Below are positions 7,828 through 15,748 of a stretch of DNA of 64,000 nt, piece after piece. Below the pieces are notes generated by a model that saw only the letters and a list, made by a program, of their open reading frames with translations, had not been told where the DNA came from and made no database searches. Source of the stretch: SYFT01 sp964471115 (GTDB lineage Bacteria; Acidobacteriota; Vicinamibacteria; Vicinamibacterales; SCN-69-37). Every line of letters starts with the position of its first letter. The first letter of the stretch is position 1. The DNA lies in the NCBI GenBank assembly GCA_964471115.1, contig CAYYFE010000002.1, forward strand, positions 1-64,000, written 5' to 3'. The position numbers were made by a program, and so were the translations under genes.

Positions 7828-8595
7828 TGAAACCTGTCCGATCCAGCAGGTCTGCTGGCACAGAGTGTGGTGGCGCAGTTCGGGGGACGGGCGAGGTTTG
7901 TCGCGGAGAACTACGGCGAGTCCGAGTTTGCCGAACGGTTCGGCGTGAAGCGGTATCCGGCGATCTTCGTTAATGACGTGCTGGTGGCGACCCCGAAGGA
8001 TTTCGGGTTCACCGCGCAGACGGGTGAGGGCGGCGAACCCGGCCGCTACGTGCCGTTGCGCAGCGAGGCCAGTCATACGAAGTTCCGCCGCGACCTGCAC
8101 AAGGTCATTTCGCTGCTGCTGGCGGGCCACACGGCCGAGGCGGGCGCGATGGCCACGTCGAGTGATGCCGGCGAGGTGGGCGAGCTGCCGTCGTTGTCCA
8201 TCACAGATCTGGCCGGCCGGCCTCTGCGCACCGGTGACCTGCGCGGCAGGGTGGTGCTGATGGAGTTCTGGGCCACGTGGTGTCCGCCCTGTCGCAGCAC
8301 GCTGGCGTGGCTCGGGGACCTGCAGAAGAAGTACGGCGATCAGGTCGCGGTCGTCGCGTTGGCGCTTGAATCGGACGAAGCCGACGTCCGCAAGCTCGAG
8401 GCCGACCTCAACATCCCGATTCGCTGGGTGATGCGGTCGCCCGAGGTGCTCAAGGCCTTTGGCGACGTCAGCGCCGTGCCGACCCTGCTTATCTATGGGC
8501 CCGACGGCCGCCTGGCCGGCGCGCACTACGGCGCCACGCCCACCCTGCACACCGAGGCCGAACGAACCATTACGCGCGCGTTGGGGAAGCGGTAA
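6748..8595 (+). CDS. Putative selenoprotein: helical domain + Sec thioredoxin-like + TlpA-like domain
   Basis: I read this as one 615-aa gene with selenocysteine at codon 361 (UGA, 7828-7830). The frame before and after the UGA is the same. Without readthrough the downstream half would start at a GTG (7867) with no ribosome-binding site and a thioredoxin fold lacking its first strand and active site. With readthrough the junction reads RLIRWPFT-Sec-NLSD, a beta strand followed by a U-x-x-S redox centre, then FGVKRYPAIFV, a typical thioredoxin cis-Pro region. A second domain carries the classical FWATWCPPC. A SECIS-like hairpin follows the UGA at the fdhF distance. The signal peptide MYRTIGVVLIVAVGAMAG suggests export. 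The alternative is two genes, 6748-7830 and 7867-8595. Confidence 0.85.
7828..7830 (+). other. In-frame UGA, predicted Sec361
   Basis: The TGA falls where a thioredoxin-fold protein would have its first active-site residue, giving T-Sec-N-L-S. The open frame continues for 254 sense codons after it. Confidence 0.85.
7834..7863 (+). promoter_or_regulatory. Bacterial SECIS-like hairpin
   Basis: The upper stem 7843-7848/7853-7858 is six perfect pairs closing a GGUC loop. The apical ten bases GCAGGUCUGC are identical to the E. coli fdhF SECIS apex, and exactly 18 nt separate the UGA from the loop G, as in fdhF. A lower stem CUGU/ACAG (7834-7837/7860-7863) pairs below an internal loop. This is the signal SelB would bind. 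Confidence 0.85.
7867..8592 (+). other. C-terminal region of the selenoprotein: end of Sec domain plus TlpA-like domain
   Basis: About 90 residues complete the first thioredoxin-like fold (AERFGVKRYPAIFVNDVL). A linker then leads to a TlpA/ResA-like domain starting near GELPSLSITDLAG with the active site WATWCPPCR and the cis-Pro region AVPTLLIYGPDG. Conventional annotation would call this a 242-aa TlpA-family thioredoxin with a GTG start. Confidence 0.85.
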
Positions 8596-8599
8596 ACAG

Positions 8600-8654
8600 G
8601 GTTTCGGGTAGGGTTTCCGCGGGTGGCGTTCGGAAACCCTACCCGAAACCTTTT
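8600..8654 (+). terminator. Intrinsic terminator after the selenoprotein gene
   Basis: Perfect 20-bp arms 8600-8619 and 8631-8650 surround an 11-nt loop, with TTTT directly after. The arm holds an internal direct repeat (GGTTTCGGGTAGGGTTTCC), so it could also belong to a repeat family. Confidence 0.8.
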
Positions 8655-8679
8655 CTCAGCCACCTCCGTCTGAGCGGAC

Positions 8680-9003
8680 ATGTCCAAAATGGACACGTCG
8701 CTCAAACCCGCCGCCTTTCACATCCTGCTCGCGCTGGCCGAGGGGGAGTGTCACGGCTACGCGATCATGCAGGCCGTCCGCGAACAGTCGGGCGGCCGCG
8801 TGCCGCTGCAGACCGGGTCGTTTTACCGGCATCTGTCCACGCTCATCACCCAGGGACTCGTGGCGGAAACCGCAGGGCCCAGGCGGCCTGAAGACCCGCG
8901 CCGCGGCACCCATTACCGGCTGACCCCGCGCGGGCGGCAGGCGCTTGCGCTGGAGCGCGAGCACCTTGCCGGCGTGCTGGCCGCGCTTGAAGGGTTGAAG
9001 TGA
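8680..9003 (+). CDS. PadR family transcriptional regulator (ADOP partner)
   Basis: The product is 107 aa (or 104 aa if the second ATG at 8689 is used). It is a small winged-helix repressor: ILLALAEGECHGYAIMQAV is the PadR helix 1-2 signature, TGSFYRHLSTLITQGLV the recognition helix region, and YRLTPRGRQAL the wing. It belongs to the PadR group that in Acidobacteria sits directly before ADOP permeases. The stop codon overlaps the permease start (TGATG), so the pair is co-translated. A TGTCCA/TGGACA dyad covers the start region and suggests autorepression. Confidence 0.9.
   Translation: MSKMDTSLKPAAFHILLALAEGECHGYAIMQAVREQSGGRVPLQTGSFYRHLSTLITQGLVAETAGPRRPEDPRRGTHYRLTPRGRQALALEREHLAGVLAALEGLK
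8681..8695 (+). promoter_or_regulatory. Dyad over the PadR start, candidate operator
   Basis: TGTCCA-AAA-TGGACA is a perfect 6-bp dyad with a 3-bp centre, spanning the two possible PadR start codons. Two-fold symmetric sites of this size are what a dimeric winged-helix repressor binds. Confidence 0.5.
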
Positions 9004-11732
9004 TGAGCCCGTACCACTTCCGCTGGGCCGACCGTTGTTACGCGTTGCTCCTGCACGCGTACCCGGCCGGATATCGGGCGCAGTTTGCCGGCGACATGCG
9101 CGACACGTTCCTGCACGACTTCGCGCGTGTCAGCGCGCGCAGCCGGTTCGCCCTGGTGCCCTTCTGGGTCGTCACCATTGCCCAGGCCCTCTGGTTCGGC
9201 GCGGTCGAACGCCGCAGTGCCTCTCCCGCTGGAGTCCCCATGTCCGCGTCCTCGTCCTCTCGCACGCCGTTGTCGCCGATGGGCGACCTCAAGTTCGCGC
9301 TGCGGCTGCTCCGCCGCAGCCCCGTCTTTGCGGCCACGTCCGTCCTTTCCCTCGCGCTCGGACTGTCGGCGGCCACCGTCATCTTCAGCCTGGCCGATGC
9401 GCTGCTGCTGCAATCGAGTCCCGGCGTCACAGCGCCTGACCGCATTGTCGACATCGGTCGCGCCACTGAGGGGGCGGGCCACGACAACTTCTCGTACCCG
9501 CTCTTCAAGTACCTGCGCGATCACACGACGACGCTGTCGCATGTGTCGGCCTCGACGTTTGATCCGACGCCGGTGAGCCTCTCGGAGGGCGACGGATCGG
9601 AGCGCGTGTTCGCGCAGCTGGTCTCAAGCGCCTACTTCGACGTGATGGGCGTGTCACTGGTCGCCGGCCGGGCGTTCCTCCCCGGAGAAGATGCCGCCGC
9701 GGGCGAGCGGCCCGTGGCCGTGCTTGCGCACCGGTTCTGGCAGGAGCGCTTCGGCGGCGACCCTTCAGTCGTCGGACGCACCGTGCGGCTCAACAACACG
9801 CCGTTCACCGTGGTGGGCGTCACCGCGCCGGGGTTCGAGGGGCAGACGTTCCTGGGCACCGACCTCTGGGTGCCGATGTCGATGGTCGGCGCCGTGCGTG
9901 CCCAGAGTGCGGAAGCGCTGCTCAACAATGCGCGGTCGGTATGGCACACCGCGGTCGGACGACTCAAGCCCGGTGTGTCGAGAGAGGCGGCGCGCGCGGA
10001 GCTGAACGCACTGCTCGCGGCGTTCCGCGAGGCCACGCCGCAGGTCTCTGCGAACTGGAGCATCTCGGTTGAACCGTACGGCCGCGTGCCGCCGATGATT
10101 CGTCTGCCCTTCACCGCATTTGTCGGCGTGTTGTTTGCCCTGACGGCCGGACTACTGGCCATCGCCTGTTCCAACGTTGCCGGCATGCTCATGGCACGCG
10201 CGACGGCCCGGCGCCGCGAAATCGCCACGCGGCTGGCCATCGGCGCGACCCGGGGACAAATCCTCCGTCAGTTGGTGACGGAATCGATCGTGTTGTTCCT
10301 GCTGGCCGTCATCGTCGCGGCGCCGCTCACGGTCTGGCTGCTCGGTCTGTTGCGTGGACTCTTGCCGGCCCTGCCGTTTCCCCTTCAGCTCGATCTGGTG
10401 CTGAACCTGCGCGCGCTTGGTTTCGCGGCCGGCGTGGCGCTGCTGACCGGCGCGATCTTCGGCCTGCTGCCGGCGCGGCAGGCGCTGCGCGCCGACCTGG
10501 CCGCGGCCCTGTATGGACAGGGGTCCACCGCCGGCCGGGAACGGATGCGCCTGAGACACGCACTGGTCGTGGTGCAGGTGGCGCTCTCGCTGACGATGAT
10601 CATCACGGCGGCGTTGTTCGTCCGGTCGCTGCTGGCTGCGGCGACGATCGATCCGGGATTCCGCACGCAGGGCATCGACATCGTCTCGATCGACACGACG
10701 CTGGCTGGTGCACAGGACGCGGCCGCCGCGGCGCTGGTGGACCGGGTGGTCACGCGTGTGCAGGGCATCGGCGGGGTTGAGGCGGTCGCCCATTCGCGCA
10801 TGGTGCCGCTGCAGGGAGGAGGGTTCGGTCTCGGCGCCCTCCGTGTGCCCGGCGCGTCCGACGAGCAGAACATGCGCATCAGCGACACGGACTGGGATGT
10901 CGTGTCGCCCGGCTACTTCGCGACGATCGGTCTTCCGGTCGTTGAAGGACGCGCGTTCACGGCGGATGACCGGGCCGGGCAGCCGCTCGTGGCCATCATC
11001 AACGAGTCGCTGGCCCGCCTGGCGTTTCCAGGGGAGTCCGCGATTGGCAGGCAGATCTTGCAGGTGACGTTCCGTGACCAGCCCGGCACGCCGCTGACCA
11101 TCGTGGGCGTCGCGCGTGATGCGCACTACCGGTACGTCGGCGAGGCGCAGCGGACGTTCATCTACGTGCCGCTTGCCCAGCAGCCGCAGTCGGTGGTCAA
11201 CCTCTACGTCAAAGTGGCCGACGGCCGGCCGATTGCCGGGGAGGTGCGCCAGGCGATCCGTGCGGTGGAACCCAGTCTGCCGGTGCTCATGGTCCAGTCG
11301 TTTGACGAAGCCGCCGGGCTCGGCCTGGTGCCGCAGCGCGTGGCGGCCTGGGTGGCGGGCGTCGTCGGCGTGTTGGGGCTGTTCCTGGCGGCGCTGGGGT
11401 TGTACGGCCTGATGGCGTTCCTGGTGGAGCAGCGCACCCGCGAGCTGGCCATCCGTATGGCGCTGGGCGCGACGATGGCGCAGGTGCGGGGCATGGTGCT
11501 GCGTCAGGCCGCCCGGCTCGGCGTGACCGGCGCGGTCATCGGCCTGGCGGCGGCCGCAGGCCTGGGTACGGTCGTGCGAAGCCTCGGCCTGCTGATCGAC
11601 GTGCAGCCCACCGATCCCGTCAGCTTCATCGGACTCTCAGTGGTCCTGGCGGGTGTGTTGTTCGTCGCCAGCGACCTGCCCGCCCGTCGCGCCGCGCGGA
11701 CCAACCCCGCCGCGACGCTCAAGGCCGAATAG
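9003..11732 (+). CDS. ADOP family ABC transporter permease
   Basis: The product is 909 aa. Residues 1-75 hold a short module (LLLHAYPAGYRAQFAGDM...) also seen in other PadR-linked proteins. Two MacB/FtsX permease repeats follow, each with a lone helix, a large periplasmic domain and a three-helix bundle. First-repeat helices lie near residues 104-126, 370-400, 420-450 and 465-490; the second repeat starts near 515. The FtsX signature is present near the end as ELAIRMALGATMAQV. There is no ATPase gene nearby, hence 'orphan permease'. Substrate unknown; MacB relatives drive efflux across the periplasm. Confidence 0.92.
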   Translation: MSPYHFRWADRCYALLLHAYPAGYRAQFAGDMRDTFLHDFARVSARSRFALVPFWVVTIAQALWFGAVERRSASPAGVPMSASSSSRTPLSPMGDLKFALRLLRRSPVFAATSVLSLALGLSAATVIFSLADALLLQSSPGVTAPDRIVDIGRATEGAGHDNFSYPLFKYLRDHTTTLSHVSASTFDPTPVSLSEGDGSERVFAQLVSSAYFDVMGVSLVAGRAFLPGEDAAAGERPVAVLAHRFWQERFGGDPSVVGRTVRLNNTPFTVVGVTAPGFEGQTFLGTDLWVPMSMVGAVRAQSAEALLNNARSVWHTAVGRLKPGVSREAARAELNALLAAFREATPQVSANWSISVEPYGRVPPMIRLPFTAFVGVLFALTAGLLAIACSNVAGMLMARATARRREIATRLAIGATRGQILRQLVTESIVLFLLAVIVAAPLTVWLLGLLRGLLPALPFPLQLDLVLNLRALGFAAGVALLTGAIFGLLPARQALRADLAAALYGQGSTAGRERMRLRHALVVVQVALSLTMIITAALFVRSLLAAATIDPGFRTQGIDIVSIDTTLAGAQDAAAAALVDRVVTRVQGIGGVEAVAHSRMVPLQGGGFGLGALRVPGASDEQNMRISDTDWDVVSPGYFATIGLPVVEGRAFTADDRAGQPLVAIINESLARLAFPGESAIGRQILQVTFRDQPGTPLTIVGVARDAHYRYVGEAQRTFIYVPLAQQPQSVVNLYVKVADGRPIAGEVRQAIRAVEPSLPVLMVQSFDEAAGLGLVPQRVAAWVAGVVGVLGLFLAALGLYGLMAFLVEQRTRELAIRMALGATMAQVRGMVLRQAARLGVTGAVIGLAAAAGLGTVVRSLGLLIDVQPTDPVSFIGLSVVLAGVLFVASDLPARRAARTNPAATLKAE

Positions 11733-11740
11733 TCGTCACG

Positions 11741-12871
11741 TCAGGATCCCGCAATGATCGCAAGGATCTCCTGACCGTACATCGCACGCCGCGTGGGCCC
11801 AAGGTCGGCGGTGTCGTCCAGGTCAGCGAGTGTGCGAGGAGGCCGCAGCGCCAGATCCCACAGGGTGGTGCGCGGCACGATGACATCGGATTCGACGCCG
11901 CGAGCCTGTGCCCGCTTCTTGCGCCAGGCCTGCAGCCGGTCATACCGGGCCCGCACATCGTCTGGCACCAGCTCCAGGACCGGCGGGGACGGCGGGGGAG
12001 CGTTCAGGCCATCGGCCACGGCGCGCAGCAACGCGTGGCCGTGTCGATGAATCTGACCCGGCGTCATGGCGACGATGGCCTTCAGGTCGTCAAGCGTCTG
12101 CGGCGCGCGCTGAGCAATGTCGAGCAGGGTGGGTTCACCAATGACCTTGAAGGGCGGCAGGTTGGCTCGCGACGACTGGGCGGCACGGTACGCGAAGACT
12201 TCCCGAAGAATCGCCGCTTGTCGTGGCGTCAGATCGCGGGCGCCCTTGACGCGCCAGAACGCCTGCGGGTCGAGCGATTGACTCACCGCGGGCGGCTGGG
12301 TTCTGGCCAGCCGCTCGAAGTCCTCGAGGGCCTCGGCCCAGCGGCCACCTTCGGTCAGCGCGATGAACAGCCGGTCGCGCAGCGCCGGCAGGTAGTGGGT
12401 ATCCAGCCGCGCGTAATCGAGCATGTCGGATCGCAGCGGCCGTCGTCCCCAGTCGGCGCGCTGGTGGGCCTTGCTCAGCGTGACGCCGAACTCGGCCTTG
12501 AGGACAGCGGCCAGCCCCACCTGCGGCCAGCCCAGCGTGCGCGCGGCCGACATCGTGTCGAAGATGTTCGCGAAGCGGAACTGGAAATCGCGTCCCAGGC
12601 CCAGCAGGTCGCCCTCAGCCGCATGAAAAATCTTCTCGTGGGCGGGGCTCGCGAAAAACGGAGCCAGCGCGCTCAGATCCGGCAGCGCCAGCGGATCGAC
12701 GATGTAGTCGGCGGTCGGGGTGGAGAACTGGATGAGACACACCCGCTCGCGGTAGGCGTGCAGGCTGTTGGATTCGGTGTCGACGGCGACGGTCGGGCTG
12801 GCGGCCAGGTCGGCGGCCAGGTTCGAGAGCGCCGCCGCATCGGCGACAAGCTGGGGCGGAGGGAGCGACAC
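11741..12871 (-). CDS. rnd: Ribonuclease D
   Basis: The product is 376 aa, close to the usual RNase D length, with a GTG start (MSLPPP). The DEDDy 3'-5' exonuclease domain is seen as VAVDTE (Asp31, Glu33), FHAAEGDLLGL and YARLDTHYL (Tyr/Asp of Exo III). A C-terminal HRDC-type helical region follows (KGARDLTPRQAAILREVFAYR). The enzyme trims tRNA precursors and other structured RNA 3' ends in the cytosol. It is convergent with the ADOP gene, with only 8 bp between the two stops. Confidence 0.92.
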   Translation of the reverse strand: MSLPPPQLVADAAALSNLAADLAASPTVAVDTESNSLHAYRERVCLIQFSTPTADYIVDPLALPDLSALAPFFASPAHEKIFHAAEGDLLGLGRDFQFRFANIFDTMSAARTLGWPQVGLAAVLKAEFGVTLSKAHQRADWGRRPLRSDMLDYARLDTHYLPALRDRLFIALTEGGRWAEALEDFERLARTQPPAVSQSLDPQAFWRVKGARDLTPRQAAILREVFAYRAAQSSRANLPPFKVIGEPTLLDIAQRAPQTLDDLKAIVAMTPGQIHRHGHALLRAVADGLNAPPPSPPVLELVPDDVRARYDRLQAWRKKRAQARGVESDVIVPRTTLWDLALRPPRTLADLDDTADLGPTRRAMYGQEILAIIAGS

Positions 12872-12912
12872 GACGTCAGCGTATCAGTCGCAACCTCCCC
12901 CGCGGCGCGAGA

Positions 12913-13881
12913 TCAGGTTCCTCCCAGCGAATCCACGAATGCGGCCATCCGCTTGCGCATGGCGTCGTTCGGCAAGCGGCCGGTGCCGCCGCCGAGGTTG
13001 TCGAGCATGTGCGCCGGGTTGGTCGTGCCCGTACGGGCCACGACCACCGCCGGATGGCTGATCACGTACTTGAGGAAGAACTGCGCCCACGTCTTCGCGT
13101 CGAACTCGGCGGCCCACGCCGGAAGGGGCGTGTTGGCGACGCGCTGGAAGAGGCGGCCGCGGTCAAAGAGGAAGTACGCCAGCACGCCGATCTTTCGCTG
13201 CTGCGCCAGTGGAAGGATTGTGTCCTCGATGCGCCGGTCGCCCAGGTTGTAGTCGGTGCCGATGAAATCGATGTGTTCATTGCGCATGGCCGACTCGAGG
13301 GCGCCGAACGGAGGTTCCGGCGCGCGCGCAGGCAATGCGAGGTGATGTACGCCGATGTACCGGATGCGCCCGTCCTTCTTCATTTCGCGCAACACCGGGA
13401 GGAAGGTGGGCATGTCCGCGCTGGACGACACCATGACCAGGTCGATCGCGGGCACCTTGAACCTGGCGAACTTGGCCTCCACCGCGGCTCTCACGTCGGC
13501 GGGGGTTGGTTTCGGCCGTGGGCCGGTCTGCCCGGGCGGGAGGGTCACCATGACGTTCAGTGGGGTCGTCCAGACGAACCTGTCCTGAATCCTGAGCTCG
13601 CTGGCCGCGGCCCGGCCGGCCTGCTCGCCAGCGGGTCCGCCGTGCAGCACGTCAACGACCTTGCCGCCGTTGTCGAGGAACGTCCTGAGGATGGCCTTCA
13701 TCGCCGCGTTGTCCGCCTCTTCCCTGGGAGAGAAGCTGATGACCGGGAGCATCTCACCGGACGACGGAATCGCCCGCTGAAGAAGCGTTCCGGGCTGCTG
13801 CCCGAAGAGCAGTCTCGGGCTGAGCGTCAGCGCCGCTCCGGCGCCGATCGTCAGGCCAACGAACTCGCGACGGTTGATCAT
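12913..13881 (-). CDS. Tat-exported aldo/keto reductase family protein
   Basis: The product is 322 aa and starts with a twin-arginine signal (MINRREFVGLTIGAGAAL), so it is predicted to be folded with cofactor before export. The body matches aldo/keto reductase barrels: a DNGGKVVDVLHGG segment in place of the usual active-site Asp/Tyr region, IDLVMVSS, and IRYIGVHHLAL. The usual catalytic Tyr and Lys are not obvious, so activity may be altered or lost. It is the last gene of a three-gene minus-strand operon with a secreted small protein and a Tat-exported propeller. Confidence 0.82.
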   Translation of the reverse strand: MINRREFVGLTIGAGAALTLSPRLLFGQQPGTLLQRAIPSSGEMLPVISFSPREEADNAAMKAILRTFLDNGGKVVDVLHGGPAGEQAGRAAASELRIQDRFVWTTPLNVMVTLPPGQTGPRPKPTPADVRAAVEAKFARFKVPAIDLVMVSSSADMPTFLPVLREMKKDGRIRYIGVHHLALPARAPEPPFGALESAMRNEHIDFIGTDYNLGDRRIEDTILPLAQQRKIGVLAYFLFDRGRLFQRVANTPLPAWAAEFDAKTWAQFFLKYVISHPAVVVARTGTTNPAHMLDNLGGGTGRLPNDAMRKRMAAFVDSLGGT

Positions 13882-13894
13882 GCGGCCCTGCTTC

Positions 13895-14350
13895 CTACTT
13901 GACTCTCGTGAGGAACACCGGAGCTTCCGCTCCCGGTGGCGGCGGCGGAGCCGGTTTGCCCTGCAACATGGTGAGGGTGGTCTGCACCTTCATCCGGCCG
14001 TCAGCCTCGAGGGACCGCCGCTCGATGCGCGTCATGGCTGGAGCCGTGATGGTCGTGACGAGGACGTCGCCCTCCCATGCACTGGTGTAGACCATGTCGA
14101 TGATCCCTTGCGGGCCTTCGATCTTCTTCGTGGACGGGGTGCCGTCGAGCAGGTACACCGTCGGGTCAGAATTGCCCGCCACCGTCATCGTGACCGTCAT
14201 CTTGTTGCCCTCGACGGCGATCGTCCACGACGTGAAACTGGTGTCGGTCTTCCACGTGCCCGCGAAGTTCGGCTTGGATTGAGCGATGACCCCTGCCGCG
14301 CACGTGAAAGCGAGCGACACGGCAAGCAACACGCGCAGCGCCGGCCTCAT
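13895..14350 (-). CDS. Small secreted protein with an N-F-A-G-T-W motif
   Basis: The product is 151 aa. A signal peptide ends near VIAQS, followed directly by KPNFAGTWKTD, a beginning very common in secreted beta-rich proteins of Acidobacteria that may form lipocalin-like barrels. The rest alternates short strands, and a Pro-rich stretch (about residues 134-142) precedes the C-terminus. I assign no function. The start overlaps the stop of the upstream propeller gene (ATGA), and the aldo/keto reductase follows after 13 bp, so the three are probably made together. Confidence 0.8.
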   Translation of the reverse strand: MRPALRVLLAVSLAFTCAAGVIAQSKPNFAGTWKTDTSFTSWTIAVEGNKMTVTMTVAGNSDPTVYLLDGTPSTKKIEGPQGIIDMVYTSAWEGDVLVTTITAPAMTRIERRSLEADGRMKVQTTLTMLQGKPAPPPPPGAEAPVFLTRVK

Positions 14351-15633
14351 TTGCCGACCGCCATCAGGTGGAACGGCGTGCGGAAGTACCAGGTGCCGTC
14401 GACCATGGCCGGTGACGCCAGCACCGGCTCGTTCACGCTGTTCACGTGCAGCAGCTCGAACGTTCGGCCCGCCTTCACCACGAACGTCTCGCCTCCTTCG
14501 TTGGTGAAGAAGAGCTTGCCATCAACGGCGACCGGCGAGGCGGAGAAGCCGCTCTGCACCACCTGCCCCAGGCGTCCCTGCCACAACACGGCGCCCGACC
14601 TGGCGTCGTACGCGGTCAGGATGCTGGCCTGGTCGTTGAGCATGTACAGTTCGTCGCCGTAGAGCAGCGGCGACGGCACAAAGGGCGCGCCCTTCGCGGC
14701 CTGCCACGCGACGTGGGTGGCGGTCACGTCACCGGTGCCGCCCGGTCGAACGGCGAGAATGGGGCCGGGGCGGCCACCGGACGCCAGAACGAGGCCGTGC
14801 CCGACCACCGGCGTCGGAATGACTTCGGGGTTGGGGTGGGTCACCGTCCACAGCACTTCGCCGTTGTCGGGGTTGTATGCGTAGATGGCGCGGAAGCTCG
14901 AGACGATGATCTCGTCGCGGTTGCCGGCGCGAATCGCGATCGGCGTACTCCAGCCGGTCGTCTCCTTGCGGTTCGTCCACCACCGGCGCTCGCCGGTCCT
15001 GGCGTCGAACGCGGCGATGAAGCCGCCCTTCTGGTGATCCTGAAAGACGATGAGCCGGTCCTTGTAGAGGAGGGGCGATCCGCCCGGGCCGTGAGGCGCC
15101 ATCATCGGGCCGACCGGCGCGTGCCACACGAGCGCGCCCGCAAAGTCGACGGCGATGACGCCCTTTGGGCCCAGGTACGCATAGACCAGCCGGCCGTCGG
15201 TCGTCGGCGTGCTCGATGCGTGCCCGTTCTTCAGATTGACGGGTTGCCGGTTGGTGTCGGGCGCCAGCGTCTCCCAGAGCTTCTTGCCGGTCGCGCGATC
15301 GAACGCGGCGATGCCGCGGCGATCGCCGTCGGCCGATCCCGTGGTGATGAAGATGCGGTTCGCCCACACGATCGGCGATCCGTTGCCGGTCGCCTCAAGC
15401 TTCGTCTTCCACTTGACGTGCTGGGTGTCCGACCAAGTGTCCACGTATCCCGAACCCGTCGCGAGGCCCTGACCCGACGGACCGCGCCACCGCGGCCAGT
15501 ACTTCGCGCCCTCGCCTTCGACCGGAATCATCGAGACGTCGTCGCGTTCGAATCCGTGCAGCCACTTCGGCGCAAGTGCCAGCCCCGCGCTGGCCGAGAG
15601 GGTGAGTCCGACGAACTGGCGGCGATTGATCAT
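14347..15633 (-). CDS. Tat-exported PQQ-like beta-propeller protein
   Basis: The product is 428 aa. The start at MINRRQFVGLTL gives a twin-arginine signal; its first residues nearly match those of the aldo/keto reductase in the same operon. Repeated blade motifs such as A-F-D-A-R-T-G-E-R-R-W and A-F-D-R-A-T-G-K-K-L-W are the tryptophan-docking repeats of PQQ-enzyme or BamB-like eight-bladed propellers. Catalytic PQQ ligands are not evident, so a binding or scaffolding role is as likely as dehydrogenase activity. It is the first gene of the operon, after a 115-bp spacer. Confidence 0.87.
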   Translation of the reverse strand: MINRRQFVGLTLSASAGLALAPKWLHGFERDDVSMIPVEGEGAKYWPRWRGPSGQGLATGSGYVDTWSDTQHVKWKTKLEATGNGSPIVWANRIFITTGSADGDRRGIAAFDRATGKKLWETLAPDTNRQPVNLKNGHASSTPTTDGRLVYAYLGPKGVIAVDFAGALVWHAPVGPMMAPHGPGGSPLLYKDRLIVFQDHQKGGFIAAFDARTGERRWWTNRKETTGWSTPIAIRAGNRDEIIVSSFRAIYAYNPDNGEVLWTVTHPNPEVIPTPVVGHGLVLASGGRPGPILAVRPGGTGDVTATHVAWQAAKGAPFVPSPLLYGDELYMLNDQASILTAYDARSGAVLWQGRLGQVVQSGFSASPVAVDGKLFFTNEGGETFVVKAGRTFELLHVNSVNEPVLASPAMVDGTWYFRTPFHLMAVGK

Positions 15634-15661
15634 GGGGCCACCGTACCGCCGTGCCTCCACC

Positions 15662-15748
15662 GCGGCCAACGGGATTGGCCCCAATCACGCGGGACAGCGT
15701 ACGAACGACGTAATCCCGGTACAAAACCCCGTGGACCCTGTGGACCCT
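15662..15748. repeat. Spacer with a small hairpin and TGGACCCT repeat
   Basis: A 6-bp inverted repeat GGCCAA/TTGGCC (15662-15667/15673-15678) lies between two minus-strand genes, and two copies of GTGGACCCT follow near 15730-15748. The latter resemble the GGACCC tandem repeats at 4273 and 26110. No gene is visible here. Confidence 0.5.

Noticed and set aside
7867..8595. Independent TlpA-like gene with a GTG start
   Set aside because: The GTG has no Shine-Dalgarno, lies just after the hairpin, and the protein would begin in the middle of a thioredoxin fold. The frame is continuous with the upstream gene through a single UGA.
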